Source: an uncultured Roseicyclus sp. (GTDB taxonomy: Bacteria; Pseudomonadota; Alphaproteobacteria; Rhodobacterales; Rhodobacteraceae). From it: DNA of 64,000 nt. Positions 17,304 through 26,229 of the stretch are shown piece after piece (the stretch's first letter is position 1; each line of letters begins with the position of its first letter). The DNA lies in contig CANLLF010000001.1 of the NCBI GenBank assembly GCA_947491935.1, positions 496,001 through 560,000 of the forward strand, read 5' to 3'. The notes under the pieces were generated by a model that saw only the letters and a program-made list of their open reading frames with translations, was not told the origin of the DNA and searched no databases. A program made the translations under genes and the position numbers.

Positions 17304-18506
17304 ATGCCCATTGCCATTCTGACCAGAGCCGCCGCGACCTTCATCGCGGCGGTTTTCGTTTTGACACCCATCGCCGCCTTGGCCCAGGGATACGAGACCC
17401 AGGCCGGATCGGCTTATGTCTATGATCACGGGTCCGGCCAGGTTCTTTTGGCCGTGAACGCCGATGAGCCCTTGCCGCCGGCCTCGATGTCGAAGCTGAT
17501 GACGCTACTGATGACGTTCGAGGCCTTGCGCGAAGGCCGGTTGACCCTCGAAACCCGCCTGCCCGTCTCGGCCCATGCGATGAGCTTCGGCGGCTCCACG
17601 ATGTTTCTCAACACGCAAGACCGCCCTACCGTAGAGGAATTGATCCGCGGCGTTGTGATCGTGTCTGGCAATGATGCGTCGGTCGTTCTGGGCGAGGCGC
17701 TGTCGCCGGACGGGACGGAGGCGGGCTTTGCACAGCTCATGACGCAGCGGGCGCGCCAGTTGGGTATGATGAACTCCACCTTCGCCAACGCCTCGGGCTG
17801 GCCTGCGGAGGGGCACGCGATGTCGATGCGGGATCTCGGTATTCTGGCCGCGCGCCTGATCGAGGAATTCCCCGAATACTATACCTATTTCGCCGAGACC
17901 GAATTCGATTACGAAGAGCGGTCCCCCGCCAACCGCTTCAACCGAAACCCGCTTCTGGGGCTCGGGATCGGCGCCGACGGGCTGAAGACCGGCCATACGC
18001 AGGAGGCGGGCTTTGGCCTTGTCGGCTCCGCGGTGCAAGGCGACCGGCGCGTGACTTTCGTCATCTCGGGTCTGCCATCGGCGGAGGTGCGGGCGGCAGA
18101 GGCCGAGCGGATCGTCAATTGGGCGTTCAGGCAATTCGTCATGCGCGAAGTCGTCGAAGAGGGCGTCGAGATCGCCCGCGCGCCGGTCTTTCTTGGGGCT
18201 GAGGAGAGTGTCGGCCTCGCGCCGGGGGAAAGCATCGATATGCTGCTCCCCGCGCTGCTCGATCCGGAGATCGAGGCGACGCTGACCTATTCCTCCCCCC
18301 TCTCCGCGCCGATTGCCGCCGGGGATGTCGTCGGTGAATTGCATGTGGTTCAGGGCGTCACGGGCTTTGAGGCCCGTGTTCCTGTGGTGACGATGGCCGA
18401 TGTCCCAACGGGCGGGCCGATGGTCCGCCTGCGCACTGCATGGGCGGATGTCCTGGGCCGCGTGACGGGCGGACCGACCGTGGCCGAGGACGCACCAGCC
18501 TATTAG
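17304..18506 (+). CDS. dacC: D-alanyl-D-alanine carboxypeptidase (class C low-mass PBP)
   Basis: The 400-residue protein has a signal sequence ending near 'AALAQ' and the three penicillin-binding motifs in order and normal spacing: SMSK with nucleophile Ser61, SGN at 121-123, and KTG at 228-230. A C-terminal beta domain (PBP5_C) follows from about residue 285. It removes the terminal D-Ala from peptidoglycan stem peptides in the periplasm. It directly follows the SPOR lipoprotein gene and precedes tmk and holB, a gene order common in Rhodobacterales. Confidence 0.92.
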   Translation: MPIAILTRAAATFIAAVFVLTPIAALAQGYETQAGSAYVYDHGSGQVLLAVNADEPLPPASMSKLMTLLMTFEALREGRLTLETRLPVSAHAMSFGGSTMFLNTQDRPTVEELIRGVVIVSGNDASVVLGEALSPDGTEAGFAQLMTQRARQLGMMNSTFANASGWPAEGHAMSMRDLGILAARLIEEFPEYYTYFAETEFDYEERSPANRFNRNPLLGLGIGADGLKTGHTQEAGFGLVGSAVQGDRRVTFVISGLPSAEVRAAEAERIVNWAFRQFVMREVVEEGVEIARAPVFLGAEESVGLAPGESIDMLLPALLDPEIEATLTYSSPLSAPIAAGDVVGELHVVQGVTGFEARVPVVTMADVPTGGPMVRLRTAWADVLGRVTGGPTVAEDAPAY

Positions 18507-18633
18507 GCGGCGCCCGCTGGCTGGCCTCGGGCAGCCGCCAAGGCCGTATCAGAACCGTCCTGCGCTTGCCCTTCCGCGTGACCTCATGCAAACCGGCCCT
18601 CTACTGACCCATCGGACGACCTAACCCAGCACC

Positions 18634-19263
18634 ATGCCCCCTGCCCGCGGATTGTTCATCAGCCTTGAAGGCATCGACGGCTCCGGCAAGTCGACGCAAG
18701 CGCGGCGCCTGGCCGAAGCCCTGCGCGCCTTGGGGCGGGATACCGTTCTGACGCGGGAGCCCGGCGGTGCCTCCGGCGCCGAAGAGATCCGCCGCCTGCT
18801 CGTGGAGGGCGACCCCGACCGATGGAGCCCCGAGACCGAGATCCTTCTCTTCACCGCCGCCCGCCGTGATCATCTGGAGCGTACGATCCGCCCGGCGCTG
18901 GAGGCGGGGCGCGATGTGATAACCGACCGCTTCGCCGATTCCACCCGCGTCTATCAGGGCGCGACCCGGGGCGATCTGCGCGCGCTGGTCGACCAGATCC
19001 ACAGCGCCGCCATAGGCATGGAGCCGGACCTGACGCTGATCCTCGACATGGACCCCGAAACGGCGCTGGCCCGTGGCCTCGCGCGCGACAGCGGCGAGGA
19101 TCGGTTCGAGGATTTCGGCCTGCCGTTCCAGCAAAAGCTGCGCGCGGGGTTTCAGGCCCTTGCCCGCGAATATGCCGACCGGTGCCACCTGATCGATGCC
19201 AATGCGGGCCCCGACCAGGTCGCCTCGAATATCGCCGATATCGTACGCCGCAATCTGCCCTGA
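18634..19263 (+). CDS. tmk: Thymidylate kinase
   Basis: This 209-residue protein phosphorylates dTMP to dTDP in nucleotide synthesis. The P-loop is 'EGIDGSGKST' near residues 10-19, the family motif 'DRFADSTRVYQG' follows at about 96-107, and the lid region '..ARDSGEDRFED' lies after residue 145. Length and motifs are all normal. It sits just upstream of holB, as in many alphaproteobacteria. Confidence 0.96.
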   Translation: MPPARGLFISLEGIDGSGKSTQARRLAEALRALGRDTVLTREPGGASGAEEIRRLLVEGDPDRWSPETEILLFTAARRDHLERTIRPALEAGRDVITDRFADSTRVYQGATRGDLRALVDQIHSAAIGMEPDLTLILDMDPETALARGLARDSGEDRFEDFGLPFQQKLRAGFQALAREYADRCHLIDANAGPDQVASNIADIVRRNLP

Positions 19264-19362
19264 TCCCGGCGCCCATTGTCAGATCCACTGGTCGCGTTTC
19301 ATCTAATTGATATACCATTGATCTACCTGCACCCGGCTCGGCACCGTGCTACACCGCCTCCC

Positions 19363-20484
19363 ATGGTCGACGACACCTTGCCCGAATCCGATCGCCTCGA
19401 CGGCGCCCCGCATCCGCGCGATGCGGCGCGGCTCTTTGGCCACGGCGCGCAGGAGGCGGCGTTTCTGGCCGCTGCCACGTCGGGCCGCCTGCCCCATGGC
19501 TGGCTTCTGACCGGGCCGAAGGGCGTCGGCAAAGCCACATTCGCCTGGCGCGCCGCGCGGTATCTGCTGGCCACCCCACCGGCCCAGGAGGACAGCCTGT
19601 TCGGCGCGCCGCCGCCGCCCACATCGTTGGATGTCGATCGCGATCACCCGGTCGCGCATCGCATCGCGGCACTGTCCGAGCCGGGCCTGTTTCTGCTGAG
19701 ACGGCCTTGGCAGGAAAAGGAAAAACGCCTTGCCACACAACTGACGGTGGATGAGGTCCGCGGCCTGAAAGGCTTCTTTCACATGTCCGCCGGGAGCCAT
19801 GCGCGCGTTGTCATCGTTGACAGCGCCGATGAGATGAACGCATCCGCCGCCAATGCGCTTTTGAAGGAACTGGAGGAGCCGCCGGAAGGCGCCGTCCTGT
19901 TCCTGATCTCTCACCGCCCCTCGGGCCTTCTGCCCACGATCCGCTCGCGGTGCCGCACCCTGCGCTTCAACGCGCTCGGGGATGCAGATCTCGCCAGTGC
20001 CCTTGCCCAAGCCGGCGCGGAGCCCCCCGAAGGCGCGGCGCTGGCCACCCTCGCCCAAGGCTCCGTCGGGGCCGCCATCACCTTGGCTGAACAGGGTGGG
20101 CCACAGCTGTATTCCCAGCTAATACAACTGCTTGGCACGCTGCCCGCAATGGACCGGCAATTGGCCCTGAAGCTGGCCGATGCCACGGTCGGCAAGGGCA
20201 ACGAAGCGCGCTTTGACCTGACGCTGAACCTACTGGATACCGCGCTGTCCCGCGCGGCCCGGTTCGGCGCGACGGGCCAGACACCGCCCGAGATCGTACC
20301 GGAGGAGGCCGCGATCCTCGGCCGCCTTGCGCCGTCCCTGGCCCAGGCACGCGAATGGGCCAACCTCGCGCAGTCGCTGACGGCCCGCGCCCGGCGCGGC
20401 AAAGCGGTGAACCTTGACCCTGCCGCGCTGGTGTTTGATATCTTCCTCGACCTGGACCGCATGGCGGCCCGGCTTGCTGCCTGA
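19363..20484 (+). CDS. holB: DNA polymerase III subunit delta-prime
   Basis: I prefer the ATG at 19363 (373 residues) over the track start, because the family N terminus ('..LFGHGAQEAAFLAAATSG') follows it directly. The protein has the AAA+ clamp-loader core with 'GWLLTGPKGVGKATFAWR' as a variant P-loop, 'ALLKELEEPP' and 'RSRCRTLRF' (sensor/arginine region). It is part of the gamma/tau clamp-loader complex that loads the sliding clamp. It lies between tmk and a TatD gene. Confidence 0.93.
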   Translation: MVDDTLPESDRLDGAPHPRDAARLFGHGAQEAAFLAAATSGRLPHGWLLTGPKGVGKATFAWRAARYLLATPPAQEDSLFGAPPPPTSLDVDRDHPVAHRIAALSEPGLFLLRRPWQEKEKRLATQLTVDEVRGLKGFFHMSAGSHARVVIVDSADEMNASAANALLKELEEPPEGAVLFLISHRPSGLLPTIRSRCRTLRFNALGDADLASALAQAGAEPPEGAALATLAQGSVGAAITLAEQGGPQLYSQLIQLLGTLPAMDRQLALKLADATVGKGNEARFDLTLNLLDTALSRAARFGATGQTPPEIVPEEAAILGRLAPSLAQAREWANLAQSLTARARRGKAVNLDPAALVFDIFLDLDRMAARLAA

Positions 20485-20491
20485 GGCGCCG

Positions 20492-21286
20492 ATGCCAGAG
20501 ACGACATTTCCGATCGTGGATAGCCACTGCCACCTTGATTTCGATAGTCTTTCCGCGGAGTTGCCGGACGTGGTGGACCGCGCGGTCGCGGCGGGCGTCA
20601 CGCGTATGGTCACCATCTGCACCCGCCTGCGCAACGCCCCCGCCGTACAGGCCATTGCCGAGGCCCACGTGCCCGTGTTCTGGGCCGGGGGCACGCATCC
20701 CATGTCCGTCGCGGCAGAGCCGATGGCAACGCTGGACGAGCTTCTGGCCATTGCCGCCCACCCGAAATTCGTGGGCATCGGGGAGAGCGGGCTGGATTAC
20801 CACTACACCGCCGAGACCAAGGCGGTGCAGCAAGAGAGCCTGCGCCTGCATATCGAGGCCGCCCGCCAGACCGAATTGCCGCTGATCATCCATGCCCGCG
20901 ACGCCGATGATGACATGGCGCGTATCCTGACGGAGGAACACCGCGCGGGGGCCTATTCCTGCGTCATGCATTGCTTCAGCTCCGGCGCCGCGCTCGCCCA
21001 AGCCGCGCTTGATCTGGGCTTCTACCTCAGCATGTCGGGCATCGCCGCTTTCCCCAAAAGCCAACCCCTGCGCGACATCTTCGCCGCCGCCCCGGTTGAC
21101 CGGGTGCTGGTGGAAACCGACAGCCCCTACCTCGCCCCCCCACCCCATCGCGGCAAGCGCAACGAGCCTGCCTTCACCGCCCATACAGCCCGGATCGGTG
21201 CGGAGGTGTTCAGCATGAGCTATGAGGACTTCGCGCGCCAAACGTCCGCAAACTTCGACCGCCTGTTCTGGAAGGCTGCCGCCTGA
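20492..21286 (+). CDS. TatD family metal-dependent hydrolase (DNase-like)
   Basis: The start at 20492 gives 264 residues; the longer track ORF begins inside holB. TatD signatures are present: 'DSHCHLDF' (metal-binding HxH), 'GIGESGLDYHY', 'IIHARDADDDM' and 'VETDSPYLAPPPHRGKRNEP'. TatD enzymes are TIM-barrel nucleases with 3'-5' exonuclease activity, implicated in DNA repair. The stop shares one base with the start of the next gene (TGATG), so the two are coupled. Confidence 0.93.
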   Translation: MPETTFPIVDSHCHLDFDSLSAELPDVVDRAVAAGVTRMVTICTRLRNAPAVQAIAEAHVPVFWAGGTHPMSVAAEPMATLDELLAIAAHPKFVGIGESGLDYHYTAETKAVQQESLRLHIEAARQTELPLIIHARDADDDMARILTEEHRAGAYSCVMHCFSSGAALAQAALDLGFYLSMSGIAAFPKSQPLRDIFAAAPVDRVLVETDSPYLAPPPHRGKRNEPAFTAHTARIGAEVFSMSYEDFARQTSANFDRLFWKAAA

Positions 21287-22083
21287 TGGCGGAGTTGCGG
21301 TTTACCATCCTGGGCTGCGGCTCCTCCGGCGGGGTGCCGCGCCTTGGCGGCCATTGGGGCGATTGCGACCCGTCAAACCCCAGAAACGCGCGGCGGCGCT
21401 GCTCCGTGCTGGTGGAACGCGAGACCGATAATGGCACAACCACGGTCCTGATCGACACCTCTCCCGATTTGCGCGCGCAGCTCCTGGATGCGGGGATCGG
21501 GCGGCTTGATGCGGTACTGTACACCCATTCCCACGCCGATCACGTCCACGGCCTCGATGATTTGCGGATGATCGTCTTCAACATGCGCGCGCGCCTGCCG
21601 GTCTACGCCGATGGCCCCACGCAGAACGACCTGCTCAGCCGCTTCGGCTATGCCTTCGTGCAGCCCCCCGGTTCCGCCTACCCGCCGATCCTCGATCTCT
21701 ATTCGATTGATGGCGACGTCATCATCGACGGCGCCGGCGGGCCGATCATCTTCACACCATTCGAGGTGACGCACGGAAATATCGACGCGCTTGGGTTCCG
21801 TGTGGGGGATGTCGCCTATCTGCCCGATGTCTCGGACATCCCGGAAGACGTCTGGCCGATGCTGATGGGCCTCGACACTTGGATCCTCGACGCGCTCCGC
21901 CGCTCGCCGCATCCCAGCCATTCACATCTGGACAATTCACTGCGCTGGATCGAACGCGCCGCGCCGCGCCGCGCGGTGCTCACAAACATGCATATCGATC
22001 TGGACTACGCCAGCGTCGCGGCCGAGACGCCCCCGAACGTCACCCCCGCCCATGACGGCCTGATCCTCAGATACGAGGTCTAG
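21286..22083 (+). CDS. PhnP-like MBL-fold metallo-hydrolase
   Basis: The 265-residue protein shows the metallo-beta-lactamase metal motif in 'THSHADHVHGLDDLR'. It also has the N-terminal 'ILGCGSSGGVPR' and the Cys/Asp-containing 'GDCDPSNPRNARRR' seen in PhnP-type phosphodiesterases. PhnP cleaves cyclic ribose phosphate diesters in phosphonate use, but members in this holB-tatD neighbourhood are usually orphan and their substrate is not set. Coupled to the TatD gene by a one-base overlap. Confidence 0.85.
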   Translation: MAELRFTILGCGSSGGVPRLGGHWGDCDPSNPRNARRRCSVLVERETDNGTTTVLIDTSPDLRAQLLDAGIGRLDAVLYTHSHADHVHGLDDLRMIVFNMRARLPVYADGPTQNDLLSRFGYAFVQPPGSAYPPILDLYSIDGDVIIDGAGGPIIFTPFEVTHGNIDALGFRVGDVAYLPDVSDIPEDVWPMLMGLDTWILDALRRSPHPSHSHLDNSLRWIERAAPRRAVLTNMHIDLDYASVAAETPPNVTPAHDGLILRYEV

Positions 22084-23010
22084 GTGGGCGATCTTCTCGC
22101 CATCGTTCTGCCGGTCTTCCTTGTGGTGGGTGCAGGGTATCTGGCGGTCTGGCGGGATCTCTTCAAGGACAGCGCGGTCGATGGCCTGATGGTCTTCACC
22201 CAGAAGTTCGCGATCCCCTGCCTTTTGTTCACGGCCATCGCCACGCTGGATCTGAGCGCCGAATTAAACATCTGGCTGCTGATTGCCTATTACGGCGGGG
22301 CAACCGCATGTTTTGCCATTGCGATTGTGGCCGCGCGGCTCGCCTTCGGGCGCCCTTGGCCCGATTGCATCGCGATCGGCTTCGCCACACTTTTCGCCAA
22401 TTCCGTCCTTCTGGGCCTGCCGGTGACCGAGCGGGCTTTCGGCGCGGACGCGCTGGCGCCCAACTACACGATCATCGCCTTCAACGCCGCCTATTGCTAC
22501 CTGATCGGCATCACCGCGATGGAGATCGTCCGCGCGGAAGCCCGCGGCTTCAGGCTGGCCCGGACCGTAGCCAATGCCATGTTCCGCAACGCGCTGATGA
22601 TCGGGATCGGGCTGGGGTTCTTGGTCAATTTCACCGGCCTGCCGATCCCGGCAGTGATCCAAGATGCGCTGGACCTGATGATCCGCGCCGCCCTGCCCGC
22701 CGCGCTCTTCGGCCTCGGCGGCGTGCTCTACCGCTACAAGCCTGAAGGCGATGCGGGCACCATTGCGATGTTATGCACCCTGTCGCTCGTGTTGCATCCG
22801 GCGATCACCTGGTCCATCGGCAGCCTTGCGGGCCTCTCGACCGGGCAGATGCGCTCGGCGGTGCTGACGGCTGCCATGGCGCCGGGGATCAACGCCTATA
22901 TCTTCGCCGACATGTATGGGGTCGCCCGCCGCGTTGTGGCCTCAACCGTCCTGATCGGCACCGGGCTCACCGTGATCGGCGCCTCGATCTGGCTCCTGAT
23001 CCTGCCCTGA
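22084..23010 (+). CDS. AEC (auxin efflux carrier) family transporter
   Basis: It starts with GTG immediately after the previous stop (TAG-GTG) and encodes 308 residues. There are about ten hydrophobic segments in the five-plus-five pattern of the AEC family, with a central 'IPCLLFTAIATLDL' and a late 'APGINAYIFADMYG' typical of bacterial malonate/auxin-carrier-like permeases. The substrate is unknown, probably a small organic acid. It appears to end the holB-tatD-MBL transcription unit. Confidence 0.85.
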   Translation: MGDLLAIVLPVFLVVGAGYLAVWRDLFKDSAVDGLMVFTQKFAIPCLLFTAIATLDLSAELNIWLLIAYYGGATACFAIAIVAARLAFGRPWPDCIAIGFATLFANSVLLGLPVTERAFGADALAPNYTIIAFNAAYCYLIGITAMEIVRAEARGFRLARTVANAMFRNALMIGIGLGFLVNFTGLPIPAVIQDALDLMIRAALPAALFGLGGVLYRYKPEGDAGTIAMLCTLSLVLHPAITWSIGSLAGLSTGQMRSAVLTAAMAPGINAYIFADMYGVARRVVASTVLIGTGLTVIGASIWLLILP

Positions 23011-23047
23011 TCCCATCTTTGTTCCAAAGTATGCCCGCCGGAGGCCT

Positions 23048-23082
23048 CGATGCGAAAGGGGCTCGATGCCCCTTTCGCATCG
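23048..23082. terminator. Perfect 15-bp inverted repeat between convergent genes
   Basis: CGATGCGAAAGGGGC and GCCCCTTTCGCATCG form an uninterrupted 15-bp stem around a five-base loop (TCGAT). It lies between the AEC transporter (+) and the PotC-like permease (-). There is no T-run on either side, so it may act as a bidirectional Rho-aided terminator or RNA-stabilising end rather than a standard intrinsic terminator. Confidence 0.55.
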
Positions 23083-23203
23083 CTCCCGGGCGACGTCCCG
23101 CAGGACGGCGCAAACCCTGACATAGCGTTAACAGAACCGTTGTAACGCCTCCAAATCAGTCGCTAATAGTACCTTATCAACGTGATAACCCTGGCGGATA
23201 CGC

Positions 23204-24214
23204 TCAACTCGGGGACATCCCACGCAGCCGCTCCGAACGGCGCCGGAGCAATTCGACCACTGTCAGAAGCACGATGGAGATCGCCACAAGGATCGTCGCC
23301 GCCGCAAGGATGACGGGGCTGATCTGCTCCCGCAGGCCGGTGAACATCTGCCATGGCAGTGTCTGCTGCCCGGCGGAACCCACAAAGATCACCACCACCA
23401 CCTCATCGAACGAGGTGATGAACGCGAAGAGGCCGCCCGAGATCACACCGGGCAGGATCAGCGGCATCTGGATGCGGAAAAACGTCGTCACCGGGTTCGC
23501 ACCCAAATTCGCCGCCGCGCGGGTCAGTGAGCGGTCGAACCCCACCAGTGTGGCGGTGACAGTGATGATGACAAACGGGATGCCAAGGGCCGCGTGGGCC
23601 AGAACAACGCCCATGAACGTGCCTTGCAGACCGATGCGGCTGTAGAAGAAGTACATCCCGGCCGCCGAGATGATCAGTGGCACAATCATCGGAGAGATCA
23701 GGATTGCCATGATCGCGCCCTTGAAGGGCACGTGGCTTTGGCTCAGGCCGATCGCCGCCAGGGTCCCGAAGGACACCGACAAGAGCGTCGCCACAGGCGC
23801 AATCCGAAGTGAATTGCGCAGCGGCGTCATCCATTCTTCGCCCTCCAACCCCCAGAGCTTGCCCACGATCAAGCCGAGAATGCCGAAGATCAGGATCGGA
23901 AACAGGTTCTTGGAGCCCAAGAAGTAGAACAGCGCACTGACCGCCGCGCCAAAGCCAAGGCCCACCAGCAGGCCGGTCCACGGGTAGCCGTCTTCCCCAA
24001 AGAACGCCGTGTAATGTCTGAGCGAATAGGCGTCGGCATCGAGCGCCAGCATACCGGGCGTGAAGGTGAAGAAATCCTCGGCGTTGAAGCTGAGCGGGAT
24101 GATGATGATGATCGGCGCGATCAGGAAGAAGAAGATCAGCCCGCAGATCACCCGGAACCCGTAGAACCACGCGCGCTGCCCAAAGGTCGCATAGGGAGGA
24201 AGTTTGGTGTCCAT
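23204..24214 (-). CDS. ABC transporter permease, PotC (spermidine/putrescine) type
   Basis: The 336-residue membrane protein carries the inner-membrane ABC permease domain, with the EAA-loop region 'RAAANLGANPVTTFFRIQMP' and the late 'AFITSFDEVVVVIFV' typical of PotC-class importers. Two extra hydrophobic segments near residues 85-130 interrupt the usual order and make it longer than PotC (about 265). It is the last gene of a five-gene importer operon on this strand, seven bases after the PotB-like gene. Confidence 0.9.
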   Translation of the reverse strand: MDTKLPPYATFGQRAWFYGFRVICGLIFFFLIAPIIIIIPLSFNAEDFFTFTPGMLALDADAYSLRHYTAFFGEDGYPWTGLLVGLGFGAAVSALFYFLGSKNLFPILIFGILGLIVGKLWGLEGEEWMTPLRNSLRIAPVATLLSVSFGTLAAIGLSQSHVPFKGAIMAILISPMIVPLIISAAGMYFFYSRIGLQGTFMGVVLAHAALGIPFVIITVTATLVGFDRSLTRAAANLGANPVTTFFRIQMPLILPGVISGGLFAFITSFDEVVVVIFVGSAGQQTLPWQMFTGLREQISPVILAAATILVAISIVLLTVVELLRRRSERLRGMSPS

Positions 24215-24220
24215 GTCTGC

Positions 24221-25840
24221 TTATCCCAGCTTCACGTTGTCGATGCCCACGATCCGGTCGTAGACCCAGTAGAGCACCAGCACGAGTGCCAGCAGGATCG
24301 TGCCCAGGGCCGCGGCGAGGCCCCAGTTGAGCGAGCTGGAAATGTGATACGCGATCCGGTTGGAGATGAACGTCCCCGTCCGTCCGCCCACCAGTTCCGG
24401 TGTGATGTAATAGCCAATGGCCAGGATGAAGACGAGGATACAGCCCGCCCCGATCCCCGGGATGCTCTGCGGGAAATAGACCCGGCGGAACGCGGTGAAA
24501 TTCGTGGCGCCCAGGCTCTTGGCCGCCCGCACATAGGAGGGCGGGATCGTCTTCATGACCGAGAACAGCGGCAGGATCATGAACGGCAGCAGGATATGCG
24601 TCATCGCGATGATCGTTCCAAGCTGATTGTTGATCAGCGCAAGCCGGGCGTCATCGGCGACAAGGCCGATCCAAACCAGCAGATCATTGATCACACCTTG
24701 CTGTTGCAGCAGCACCTTCCACGCGCTCGTCCGCACGAGAAGCGAGGTCCAGAACGGCAGCAGCACAAGGATCAGCAGAAGGTTCGAGGTGCGCGCCGGC
24801 AGGTTCGACAGCAGATAAGCAATCGGATAGCCCAACAGCACGCACATGAGCGTAATGGCCATCGACATGAAGATCGTGCGGTTGAACAGCAGCAGATATA
24901 CCCGCTGTTCCGGTGGTTGGCGTTCCACCCCGTCAGGTGTCAGCTGCAGGTCAATCGCCGACAGGAAATAGCCCGCCGTATAGGGGTCGGAGAACGCTTC
25001 GATCGTGGCCCACACCTCGGTATCCAGCCAATCGTCGTTGATATCGGCAAAGGCTTCGCGCGGTGTCATCCCCTCGAAATCGGGCACGGCGGCCGCCGCC
25101 TCGGCCAACAGATCAGCCATCAGGCCATCATAGCCGCTGACATCCCCGGTGCTCAGATCCCTATAGAGCGCAAGGTAGACGGTGTTCCACGGCTCCTCGG
25201 CAACCGGGTTGTCGTCATCCTCGGATTGCACGGTGCGCGCGAATGACCGGTAGGCGTCTGACGTCTCGGGCAGGACCTCTTGAATGGCAACACTCAGCCG
25301 AAACAGAAGCCCGGCACCGTCGACATCATCCGCCGACTGCGCCTCGACCCAATCCGGCGCCCCCATCAGGGCGGCCCATGTTTCGGGCTCTTCCCATGCT
25401 GGGTTCAGGTCATGGAACTGATCGGCATAATCTTCGCCAATATCGTCGACCCCACGCCCCGATTGGCGGAACAGCGACGAGATACCGGTCGTCTCGTAAT
25501 TCAGGCGGCTGCCCAGGCGCGTATGGTTGCGCCGCTCGGCAGCTTCCATGAAATCGTAAGCCAGCGCCGCATATACATCCTCGGACGGAACCCCCTCGGC
25601 ATCCCAGCCCTCCAGCTCCACCACGGTGCGCGGAAGCGTCTCCGACACGATCTGGTTCTCGACCGAGCGGAACAGCATATCCACGATCGGCGCGATGAAG
25701 GTGATCAGGATGAACAACAAAAGCGGCGCGATCAGCATCAGCGCCCGCAATTTCTGCGCCCGCAGCGCCCGGGACAGCGACCGCTTCAGCGGTGTGCCAT
25801 CGGCGGCAAGGACGGGGCCATCTTGGGTGGCGTCGCTCAT
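24221..25840 (-). CDS. ABC transporter permease, PotB type, with a large extracytoplasmic insertion
   Basis: At 539 residues this is almost twice the normal PotB length. After a first membrane segment (about residues 33-55) an acidic, soluble stretch of about 240 residues follows. The remaining membrane segments then carry the standard permease domain, with the EAA region 'VRAAKSLGATNFTAFRRVYF'. By topology the insert faces the periplasm, where it could touch the binding protein. It lies one base from the DUF1330 gene and forms the transmembrane pair with the next permease. Substrate class is polyamine-like by family, not proven. Confidence 0.9.
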   Translation of the reverse strand: MSDATQDGPVLAADGTPLKRSLSRALRAQKLRALMLIAPLLLFILITFIAPIVDMLFRSVENQIVSETLPRTVVELEGWDAEGVPSEDVYAALAYDFMEAAERRNHTRLGSRLNYETTGISSLFRQSGRGVDDIGEDYADQFHDLNPAWEEPETWAALMGAPDWVEAQSADDVDGAGLLFRLSVAIQEVLPETSDAYRSFARTVQSEDDDNPVAEEPWNTVYLALYRDLSTGDVSGYDGLMADLLAEAAAAVPDFEGMTPREAFADINDDWLDTEVWATIEAFSDPYTAGYFLSAIDLQLTPDGVERQPPEQRVYLLLFNRTIFMSMAITLMCVLLGYPIAYLLSNLPARTSNLLLILVLLPFWTSLLVRTSAWKVLLQQQGVINDLLVWIGLVADDARLALINNQLGTIIAMTHILLPFMILPLFSVMKTIPPSYVRAAKSLGATNFTAFRRVYFPQSIPGIGAGCILVFILAIGYYITPELVGGRTGTFISNRIAYHISSSLNWGLAAALGTILLALVLVLYWVYDRIVGIDNVKLG

Positions 25841-26128
25841 CTACACACCCTCAACGACAAGAATGACGCTGTCGGCGGTGCGGCGGCGGATTTCGGCAAC
25901 CTCTTGATATTCGGGGTCGTTGTATGCGGCCAAGGCAGCCTCGTAGCTTTCGAATTCGAAGACGACGTGGCGCTGGAAGGTCTGTCCTTCCAGAATCTCG
26001 GATTTCCCGCCCCGCACAATAGGCTTCGCGCCGTGGCCGAGCAGGATCGGCGTGTCCTTCTCGACGTATTCCTTATACGCCTCGGGATCGTTCACCGTGA
26101 TATGGCCGATGATGTAGCCTTTGGGCAT
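25841..26128 (-). CDS. DUF1330 family protein
   Basis: From the ATG at 26128 the protein has 95 residues, the normal length of the DUF1330 family, a ferredoxin-like alpha+beta barrel. Family text includes 'GYIIGHITVNDPEAYKEY' and 'VVFEFESYEAALAAYNDPEY'. The biochemical role of the family is not established. It is embedded in the importer operon between the binding protein and permeases, so it probably handles the imported compound or a derivative. Its stop abuts the permease start. Confidence 0.88.
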   Translation of the reverse strand: MPKGYIIGHITVNDPEAYKEYVEKDTPILLGHGAKPIVRGGKSEILEGQTFQRHVVFEFESYEAALAAYNDPEYQEVAEIRRRTADSVILVVEGV

Positions 26129-26154
26129 GGGGGCCGCCTTCGTCGTTTTGGGAT

Positions 26155-26216
26155 GGGCGGGCCGATGCACGCGGCCCGCCCGTTGATCTGTGCCGCAGGG
26201 CGGGGATCACCCCGCC
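26155..26216 (-). other. Two tandem hairpins after the PotD-like gene
   Basis: GGGCGGGCC/GGCCCGCCC (26155-26163 with 26173-26181) and GGCGGGG/CCCCGCC (26199-26205 with 26210-26216) form two GC-rich stems in the gap between the binding-protein stop and the DUF1330 start. Neither has a T-run on the minus strand. They likely stabilise the upstream message or cause partial termination, favouring binding-protein expression. Confidence 0.5.
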
Positions 26217-26229
26217 GCTGCGTCAAGCC

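Noticed and set aside
23174-23188. Short inverted repeat TTATCA-ACG-TGATAA
   Set aside because: Only six pairs, no T-run and close to the stop of a gene; too short to claim a function.
24014-25246. 410-residue ORF on the plus strand
   Set aside because: Antisense to the PotB-like permease; rich in Arg, Gln and His as expected of a shadow frame.
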